Below are positions 58,256 through 64,000 of a stretch of DNA of 64,000 nucleotides, piece by piece (positions within the stretch are counted from its first letter, which is position 1; the number at the start of each line of letters is the position of its first letter). The translations under genes were made by a program, and so were the position numbers. Source of the stretch: Streptomyces sp. NBC_00353. Lineage in GTDB: Bacteria > Actinomycetota > Actinomycetes > Streptomycetales > Streptomycetaceae. Under the pieces are notes generated by a model. It did no database searches and was not told the origin of the DNA. It was given only the letters and a program-made list of their open reading frames with translations. Location: assembly GCF_036108815.1 (NCBI RefSeq), contig NZ_CP107985.1, positions 5,332,001 through 5,396,000 of the forward strand, in the 5' to 3' direction.

Positions 58256-58288
58256 GAGGGGCCGCACTCCACGGGAGTGCGGCCCCTC
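58256..58288. terminator. Terminator after rplI
   Basis: 15-bp perfect stem GAGGGGCCGCACTCC / GGAGTGCGGCCCCTC, loop ACG, in the convergent rplI/MATE spacer, 2 bp from a parS. Confidence 0.88.
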
Positions 58289-58290
58289 GT

Positions 58291-58306
58291 CGTTTCACGT
58301 GAAACA
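58291..58306. promoter_or_regulatory. parS: parS site after rplI
   Basis: CGTTTCACGTGAAACA, one outer mismatch, inner 14-mer perfect. Rightmost parS of the window. Confidence 0.92.
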
Positions 58307-58323
58307 GGCTCCGCGGCCGGTGG

Positions 58324-59661
58324 TCAGCGGGTGGCCCCGGTGACGATCCACTTGCCCGAACGAGTCCGCAGCCAGAGCGTCACCATGCGCACTGTCATCA
58401 TCAGGGTCATCGCCCACCACAGAGCCGTCAGCCCCCCGCCGATCGTGGGCACAAGCAGGGCGACCGGAGCGAAGACGGTCAGAGTGATCAGCATGGCCCA
58501 GGCGAGGTAACGGCCGTCCCCCGCGCCCATGAGTACACCGTCCAGGACGAAGACCACGCCGGCGATCGGCTGGGACAGCGCCACCACCAGCAAGGCCGGG
58601 ATGAGTGTGTCCTGCACTGCTCCGTCGCCGGTGAAGAGCGGGATGAACAGGGGTCTGGCGAGCATGATCAGTGCCCCGAGCACCACACCCGAGGCAATGC
58701 CCCACTGGACCATGCGACGGCATGCCTCACGTGCGCCCTGGGTGTCATTGGCTCCCAGATAGCGGCCGATGATGGCCTGCCCGGCGATGGCAATGGCATC
58801 GAGGGCGAAAGCCATCAGGCTCCACAGGGAGAGGATGATCTGGTGGGCGGCGATATCGGTGTCGCCGAGGCGTGCGGCGACGGCGGTGGCGATCATCAGT
58901 ACGGCACGGAGCGACAGCGTACGGACCAGCAGGGGGACGCCGGCCCGCGCGCTGGCCCTGATCCCTGTCGCGTCGGGGCGCAACGAAGCCCCGTGCCGAC
59001 GTGCTCCCCGTACCACCACGATCAGATAGGCGGCAGCCATCCCGAACTGGGCGATGACCGTGCCCCAGGCCGATCCGGCGATGCCGAGCCCGGCGCCGTA
59101 GACAAGACCCGCGTTGAGGGCGCCGTTGGCCGCGAAGCCGCCGATGGCGACATAGAGCGGGGTTCTGGTGTCCTGCAGGCCGCGGAGCACGCCGGTCGCG
59201 GCCATCACGATGAGCATGGCGGGGATGCCGAGACTGGATATCCGCAGATAGGTGGTGGCGTACGGGGCAGCGGTGTCGGAGGCGCCGAAGATCCCGACGA
59301 GCCAGGAGGCCGAGGGAAGCGTCACGGCTATGACGGCGACGCCGAGGAGCAGGGCCAGCCAGATGCCGTCCATACCCTGCCGTATCGCGGAGGCAAGATC
59401 GCCTGCCCCTACCCGCCGGGCGACCGCTGCCGTGGTGGCGTACGCGAGGAAGACGAAGATGCTGACGGCGGTGGTCAGCAGTGCCGCGGCGACGCCCAGG
59501 CCGGCCAGTTGCGGTGTGCCCAGATGACCGACGATGGCGCTGTCGACCAGGACGAAGAGCGGCTCGGCCACGAGTGCGCCGAAGGCGGGGACGGCGAGCG
59601 CGATGATCTCGCGATCGTGCCGTCGGCGGCTGGAGTGCGAGGTCGCTGGGGCCAGGGTCAT
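58324..59661 (-). CDS. MATE-family efflux transporter
   Basis: 445 aa from ATG 59661; a TTG at 59670 with GGAAGG 5 nt before it is also possible. About twelve hydrophobic segments with typical MATE patterns (IIALAVPAFGALVAEPLFVL, VDSAIVGHLGTPQLAGLGVA, VRTLSLRAVLMIATAVAARL). DinF-type, using a proton or sodium gradient to export cationic compounds. Substrate unknown. It converges on rplI and diverges from dnaB. Confidence 0.88.
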   Translation of the reverse strand: MTLAPATSHSSRRRHDREIIALAVPAFGALVAEPLFVLVDSAIVGHLGTPQLAGLGVAAALLTTAVSIFVFLAYATTAAVARRVGAGDLASAIRQGMDGIWLALLLGVAVIAVTLPSASWLVGIFGASDTAAPYATTYLRISSLGIPAMLIVMAATGVLRGLQDTRTPLYVAIGGFAANGALNAGLVYGAGLGIAGSAWGTVIAQFGMAAAYLIVVVRGARRHGASLRPDATGIRASARAGVPLLVRTLSLRAVLMIATAVAARLGDTDIAAHQIILSLWSLMAFALDAIAIAGQAIIGRYLGANDTQGAREACRRMVQWGIASGVVLGALIMLARPLFIPLFTGDGAVQDTLIPALLVVALSQPIAGVVFVLDGVLMGAGDGRYLAWAMLITLTVFAPVALLVPTIGGGLTALWWAMTLMMTVRMVTLWLRTRSGKWIVTGATR

Positions 59662-60121
59662 AGGCGCCAATCTAACCTTCCACAGGTAACGGATGCAATG
59701 CGATAGTGGTCCTTACATTTGCTGGTGTGTTGTGTTCTTCTGCACCTGGTTTGCCGTGATCTTGTGCCGAGTCGGAAAGTTTTTCTCCCCCACAGCCCGT
59801 GGACGGAGAAAGGCCAGGTCACGGCAGTGGTCATGGCCGCGTTATGAGTTTGTCCACAGTGCTGTCCCCCGCTCCGTGCACAGGTTCTGCGGAGTTCTCC
59901 ACAGCATCTGATCCGTCGTCCACATGCCCTGTGGATAACCAGATTGGCTGACGGTGCCGGGGCGCCTACCGTGGACCGGCGCCCACACCCCGTTTCAGCC
60001 CTGGAATCCCACAGAAGCTCGACGTGATGGAACCGGAGTCGAGCGTCTTGATTGTCGGTGCTGTGCCGTAAGAAGGAGTGGCACGGCGAGGGTCCGCGGA
60101 GCGGACGGGAGGAGGTGGCCG
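59662..60121. promoter_or_regulatory. 460-bp spacer before dnaB with DnaA boxes
   Basis: No gene. It holds TTGTCCACA (59850-59858, exact Streptomyces consensus), TCGTCCACA (59916-59924) and TGTGGATAA (59930-59938, exact general consensus inverted), plus a TTCTCCACA-like site near 59896. The dnaB promoter should lie here; the last box is about 185 bp before the start. Confidence 0.65.
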
Positions 60122-61600
60122 GTGAGTATTCCCGAGCCTTTGGACGACCCCTGGACCGACGCCGGTCCCAGTGACCGTCTGCCTGTTTCTCGCCAGCGTC
60201 GCGGTGACAGCCGGGAACGTGGTGAGCAGCACGACCGCGGCCGGGAGAGCAGCGGCTGGGACAGCGGATCGCCCGGCTTCGAGCGTGTACCTCCGCAGGA
60301 CCTCGACGCCGAGCAGTCGGTTCTCGGCGGCATGCTGCTGTCCAAGGACGCCATCGCCGACGTTGTGGAGATCATCAAGGGGCACGACTTCTACCGCCCC
60401 GCCCATGAGACCGTCTTCCAGGCGATCCTCGACCTCTATGCCAAGGGCGAGCCGGCCGACCCGATCACGGTCGCGGCCGAGCTGGTCAAGCGCGGCGAGA
60501 TCACCAAGGTGGGCGGCGCCCCCTATCTGCACACTCTCGTCCAGTCCGTGCCGACCGCGGCGAACGCTTCGTACTACGCGGAGATCGTCCACGAGCGGGC
60601 GGTCCTGCGGCGGCTCGTCGAGGCCGGCACGAAGATCACGCAGATGGGATACGCGGCCGACGGCGATGTCGACGAGATCGTCAACTCCGCGCAGGCCGAG
60701 ATCTACGCCGTCACCGAGCAGCGCACCAGCGAGGACTATCTGCCGCTCGGCGACATCATGGAAGGCGCACTCGACGAGATCGAGGCGATCGGATCGCGCT
60801 CCGGTGAGATGACCGGTGTACCGACCGGCTTCACCGACTTCGACGCGCTGACCAACGGCCTGCACCCAGGCCAGATGATCGTCATCGCGGCACGCCCGGC
60901 CATGGGTAAGTCCACGCTGGCCCTGGACTTCGCCCGGGCCGCTTCCATCAAGCACAACCTGCCCAGCGTGATCTTCTCCCTCGAAATGGGGCGCAACGAG
61001 ATCGCGATGCGTCTGCTGTCCGCCGAGGCGCGGGTGGCGCTGCACCACATGCGCTCCGGCACGATGACCGACGAGGACTGGACGCGGCTGGCCCGCCGGA
61101 TGCCGGACGTCTCGGCCGCCCCGCTCTACATCGACGATTCGCCGAACCTGTCGATGATGGAGATCCGGGCGAAGTGTCGCCGTCTGAAGCAGCGGAACGA
61201 CATCAAGCTGGTGATCATCGACTATCTGCAGCTGATGCAGTCCGGTGGTTCGAAGCGGGCCGAGAGCCGTCAGCAGGAGGTCTCGGACATGTCCCGAAAC
61301 CTCAAGCTGCTGGCGAAGGAGCTGGAGCTGCCGGTCATCGCGCTGTCCCAGCTGAACCGTGGTCCTGAGCAGCGCACGGACAAGAAGCCGATGGTGTCCG
61401 ACCTGCGTGAATCCGGCTCCATCGAGCAGGATGCCGACATGGTGATCCTGCTGCACCGCGAGGACGCGTACGAGAAGGAGTCCCCGCGAGCGGGCGAGGC
61501 GGACCTGATGGTGGCCAAGCACCGTAACGGTCCGACGGCGACGATCACCGTGGCGTTCCAGGGCCACTACTCACGCTTCGTGGACATGGCGCAGACCTGA
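60122..61600 (+). CDS. dnaB: Replicative DNA helicase DnaB
   Basis: 492 aa from GTG 60122 with GGAGGAGGTGG upstream. A disordered N-terminus (about 1-55), DnaB N domain (PPQDLDAEQSVLGGMLLSKD), then the RecA-like motor. Walker A is ARPAMGKSTLALDFA (Gly262-Lys263-Ser264), the H2 region SVIFSLEMGRNEIAMRLLSA, Walker B VIIDYLQLMQ, and DLRESGSIEQDADMVILLHR near the end. No intein interrupts it. Hexameric ring that unwinds DNA ahead of the polymerase. Confidence 0.97.
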   Translation: MSIPEPLDDPWTDAGPSDRLPVSRQRRGDSRERGEQHDRGRESSGWDSGSPGFERVPPQDLDAEQSVLGGMLLSKDAIADVVEIIKGHDFYRPAHETVFQAILDLYAKGEPADPITVAAELVKRGEITKVGGAPYLHTLVQSVPTAANASYYAEIVHERAVLRRLVEAGTKITQMGYAADGDVDEIVNSAQAEIYAVTEQRTSEDYLPLGDIMEGALDEIEAIGSRSGEMTGVPTGFTDFDALTNGLHPGQMIVIAARPAMGKSTLALDFARAASIKHNLPSVIFSLEMGRNEIAMRLLSAEARVALHHMRSGTMTDEDWTRLARRMPDVSAAPLYIDDSPNLSMMEIRAKCRRLKQRNDIKLVIIDYLQLMQSGGSKRAESRQQEVSDMSRNLKLLAKELELPVIALSQLNRGPEQRTDKKPMVSDLRESGSIEQDADMVILLHREDAYEKESPRAGEADLMVAKHRNGPTATITVAFQGHYSRFVDMAQT

Positions 61601-61723
61601 GGTGTGCCCGGCGGAACATCGCCGTGACCTGGGTGCGTTCCCCGGTGGGCCGTGTGTGACGCACCGGGGGCCGGGATTGCGCGAGGGCGGCCCGGCCATG
61701 CTTGCCGCGTTCGCCCGACGTGG

Positions 61724-62314
61724 TCACTCCGTCGGGATGATCCGCGTGACGATCGTCTCCACCAGCCGGGCCAGGTCGCGGTCGGCGGTGTCGCCGCCGG
61801 TGAGCATGCCGGGCAAGGTGAAGTGATCCAGCAGCAGGCCCGTCATGGCGAGGTAGAGCACGAGGAAGGCGTCGGCATCGCCCGGCAGGCCGGCCTCCCG
61901 GTGGAAGCGGGCGTTCTCGTCCAGGTCGGCGCGAACAGTTCGGTTGAGGTGGTCGCGGAGGGCCGGCCGGCGGGTGGCCTCCAGACGCAGTTCCAGCATG
62001 GCGAGATAGCCGGTGCGGTCGTCCGCCATGCGCTGCACCAGCCACTGCATCAGCTCGGTGACCAGCTCGCGTGAGGGCGTCGGGCGCATGGCCTCCTCGA
62101 CCCCGACCGGGTCCGGTGTCATCCGGTCGGTGATCCGGACACCCGTCTGCATGAACAGATCGTCCCGACCGGTGAAGTAGTTGGACGATGTGCCCACGGG
62201 GACGCCCGCCCGTGCATCGACCGCGCGGAAGGTGAGTCCTCGTGCGCCCTCTTGCGCCAGCACCTCGATGGCCGCGTCGACGAGCGCCGTCCTGCGCTCG
62301 GGGTTCCTGACCAT
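61724..62314 (-). CDS. TetR-family transcriptional regulator
   Basis: 196 aa from ATG 62314 with GGAG upstream. N-terminal HTH: RRTALVDAAIEVLAQEGARG, LTFRAVDARAGVPVGTSSNY, FTGRDDLF. The C-terminal ligand domain is helical (TELMQWLVQRMADDRTGYLA). It diverges from a reductase gene; a 12+12-bp inverted repeat between them is the likely operator. It probably represses the reductase until a ligand binds. Confidence 0.92.
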   Translation of the reverse strand: MVRNPERRTALVDAAIEVLAQEGARGLTFRAVDARAGVPVGTSSNYFTGRDDLFMQTGVRITDRMTPDPVGVEEAMRPTPSRELVTELMQWLVQRMADDRTGYLAMLELRLEATRRPALRDHLNRTVRADLDENARFHREAGLPGDADAFLVLYLAMTGLLLDHFTLPGMLTGGDTADRDLARLVETIVTRIIPTE

Positions 62315-62356
62315 GCGTATCTCCGCATCCTTTGGCTCATCGGTGGAAAGGGATTG

Positions 62357-62398
62357 CTCAACCACTACATATGAAGCACTATGAGTGTAGTGGTTGAG
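62357..62398. promoter_or_regulatory. TetR operator candidate
   Basis: Perfect inverted arms CTCAACCACTAC (62357-62368) and GTAGTGGTTGAG (62387-62398), 18-bp spacer, placed between the divergent starts. Confidence 0.75.
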
Positions 62399-62430
62399 CG
62401 CTCCGCCAACCCTCATCGAACGGGGACCTC

Positions 62431-63015
62431 GTGCGAAAGCTGACCTACTTCATTGCCTGCTCCATCGATGGCTTCATCGGGGACCCGGGCGGCGACGCGT
62501 CGTCCATGTACCCGTTCGTGAACGAGGAGTTCATCGAGTTCCTCACGTCCCAGTATCCGGAGACGGTTGCGACCGAGGGCCGCCGCCAGCTCGGCTTTCA
62601 CGACGCGGAGAATCAGAAGTTCGACACCGTGATCCAGGGAAGGGGCAGCTACCAGCTGGCGCTGGACATGAACATCACCAGTCCGTACGCCCAGCTGCGT
62701 GAGCTCGTGGCCTCGCGGACCCTGAAGGAATCGCCCGACCCGAACGTCGAGCTCATCTCGGACGATGTGGTCGGCAGGGTGCGGGAACTCAAGGCGCAGG
62801 ACAGCGAGCTCGGAATCTGGCTCTGCGGCGGCTCACAGCTCGCGGGGGAGTTGCTCGACGAGATCGACGAGCTCGTGATCAAGACGTATCCGCTGGTCTA
62901 CGGATCGGGCATGCCCATGTTCGGTTCGGATTTCGCGGCCACCGAGTTCGCGCTGGAGTCGGTGCGTATCTTCGACAACGGGGTGTTGGTCAGGACGTAC
63001 AGCCGCAAGCGCTGA
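62431..63015 (+). CDS. Dihydrofolate-reductase-like (RibD C-domain) protein
   Basis: 194 aa, GTG start. Seen: KLTYFIACSIDGFIGDPGGD (family start), DTVIQGRGSYQLALDMN, GIWLCGGSQLAGELLDEIDE and LVIKTYPLVYGSGMPMFGSD. It belongs to the RibD_C/YyaP/YwjB group of NADPH-dependent reductases of unknown substrate. It is not the housekeeping DHFR: no folate-site pattern is visible. Controlled by the divergent TetR protein in all likelihood. Confidence 0.85.
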   Translation: MRKLTYFIACSIDGFIGDPGGDASSMYPFVNEEFIEFLTSQYPETVATEGRRQLGFHDAENQKFDTVIQGRGSYQLALDMNITSPYAQLRELVASRTLKESPDPNVELISDDVVGRVRELKAQDSELGIWLCGGSQLAGELLDEIDELVIKTYPLVYGSGMPMFGSDFAATEFALESVRIFDNGVLVRTYSRKR

Positions 63016-63079
63016 CCTCTCGGCCCGCATACAGCGAAATGAGGTCGCCACGGAGCGGTTGCGCCGGTACTTGTTGACC

Positions 63080-64000
63080 ATGACCTACCACTCAGAAGAA
63101 CTGCTTCCCGGCACACAGCGCGCTCTGCTGCACCGCATCGCCACTGCGCAGGCCGAAGGCCGCGCCCCCTCAATCGTCGCCGCGGTGCAGCGCCAGGGCC
63201 GGACCGTCTGGAGCGGCTCCCGCAGCTGCGTCGACGGCCATGCCCCTGACGCCGATACGCAGTTCAGGATCGGTTCCCTCACCAAGACCTTCACCGCCGT
63301 ACTGGTTCTGCGGCTGCGCGACGAGGGCCTGCTGGATCTCGACGACCCACTGGAGAAGCATCTGCCCGGCACAGGCGTCGGCGGTGTCAGCATCCTTCAG
63401 CTGCTCGGCCACAGCGCGGGACTGGGCGCCGAGTCGCCCGCACCCTGGTGGGAGCGGACGCCGGGCACGCTCCGTCCCGAACTCGCCGATGTCCTCGGCG
63501 AGCAGACCCGGATGCATCCTCCGGGCCGACGGCATCACTACTCCAACCCCGGCTACACACTGCTCGGCGCGCTGATCGAGGCGGTACGCGGGGCATCCTG
63601 GGCGGAGGTGCTGGAGCGCGAGATTCTGGAGCCGCTGGGCATGAGCCGTACGTCCACCCAGCCGCAGGCGCCGCACGCGGGTGGCTGGGCGGTGCATCCC
63701 TGGGCCGATGCCTTGCTGCCCGAACCTGCCGAGGACCTCGGCCTGATGGCTCCGGCAGGGCAGCTCTGGTCCACGGCCACCGACCTCCTCCGATTCGCCT
63801 CCTTCCTCGCCGAGGGGGACGACCGGGTTCTCGGCGCCGCCTCGGTGGAGGAGATGCGCGCGCCGTCGGCGCCGCCCGAGTCCGGTGACTGGGAGGGCAA
63901 TTACGGTCTCGGCCTGCAGGTTGTACACCAGGACGGGCGCACCCTTCTCGGGCACACCGGTTCGCTGCCGGGCTTCCTGGCAGCGCTCTGGCTCAGCACC
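63080..64000 (+). CDS. Serine hydrolase, beta-lactamase class C family (cut by window edge)
   Basis: 307 codons visible, no stop before the right end. Nucleophile motif SLTK (Ser66-Lys69) in FRIGSLTKTFTAVLVLRLRD; YSN (Tyr154) in HYSNPGYTLLGALIEAVRG; the later stretch LLGHTGSLPGFLAA is the expected HTG (KTG-like) region. No signal peptide, so it is cytoplasmic: an esterase or D-Ala-D-Ala peptidase-like enzyme more than a resistance beta-lactamase. There is no clear ribosome site before ATG 63080. Confidence 0.9.
   Translation, partial: MTYHSEELLPGTQRALLHRIATAQAEGRAPSIVAAVQRQGRTVWSGSRSCVDGHAPDADTQFRIGSLTKTFTAVLVLRLRDEGLLDLDDPLEKHLPGTGVGGVSILQLLGHSAGLGAESPAPWWERTPGTLRPELADVLGEQTRMHPPGRRHHYSNPGYTLLGALIEAVRGASWAEVLEREILEPLGMSRTSTQPQAPHAGGWAVHPWADALLPEPAEDLGLMAPAGQLWSTATDLLRFASFLAEGDDRVLGAASVEEMRAPSAPPESGDWEGNYGLGLQVVHQDGRTLLGHTGSLPGFLAALWLST

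Noticed and set aside
1..64000. CRISPR arrays, toxin-antitoxin or defence islands, complete insertion sequences, rRNA
   Set aside because: Looked for regular repeats, transposase motifs and typical defence domains; none seen. The window is nearly all core chromosome.

Overview
This 64 kb window is the replication-origin region of a Streptomyces-type actinomycete chromosome. The diagnosis rests on several things seen directly. Coding sequences are very GC-rich at the third codon position. GTG starts are frequent. The gene order dnaA / oriC / dnaN / gnd / recF / DUF721 / gyrB / gyrA / DUF3566 / tRNA-Ile is present. An rpmH-rnpA-yidD-yidC-jag-rsmG-parA-parB block diverges from dnaA. Streptomyces-specific families (DUF5324, DUF6344, DUF6049, class E sortases, FemX) occur throughout. 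No species name can be supported from the sequence alone.

Layout. 1-7.3 kb: class E sortases with a PabA-like amidotransferase, a DUF881 protein, crgA, a rhomboid protease, a cyclophilin, a DUF5324 protein, then gene debris (ABC-ATPase and LysR fragments). 7.4-13.8 kb: tRNA-Ala, an HTH protein, a Ser/Thr kinase, a secreted membrane-anchored protein beside a broken vWA gene, DLW-39, DUF6344, and a small relic of an element inserted at tRNA-Ile. 13.9-26.5 kb: the replication core, with gyrA, gyrB, a DciA-like protein, recF, gnd and dnaN, then oriC (about 24 kb, some 18 DnaA-box-like sequences) and dnaA. 26.7-33 kb: rpmH, rnpA, yidD, yidC, jag, rsmG and parAB. 33-48.6 kb: a GNAT protein, trxA-trxB, an anti-sigma/ECF-sigma pair (sigM type), a pseudokinase, murJ, DUF6049, cca, an MFS transporter, and padR with inositol-phosphate synthase. 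49-56 kb: a bifunctional penicillin-binding protein, a GT87 protein, an alanine-racemase-like protein and FemX. 56.5-64 kb: rpsF-ssb-rpsR-rplI, a MATE transporter, dnaB, a TetR/reductase pair and a truncated serine hydrolase.

How the genes work together. The window holds the initiator (DnaA), a candidate helicase loader (DciA-like), the helicase (DnaB), the clamp (DnaN), SSB, gyrase and RecF. With them lie the ParABS segregation system, with seven parS sites here, and a set of cell-wall assembly genes (MurJ, PBP, FemX, CrgA, sortases). The most interesting signals are not genes. Consensus DnaA boxes lie outside oriC: between crgA and the rhomboid gene, before parA, before dnaB and in the dnaA promoter. 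Several parS sites are fused or adjacent to transcription terminators. There are clear operator palindromes in front of padR and the TetR gene, and a 43-nt partial tRNA-Ile copy marks a decayed integrated element. I saw no CRISPR array, intact insertion sequence or recognisable defence system.
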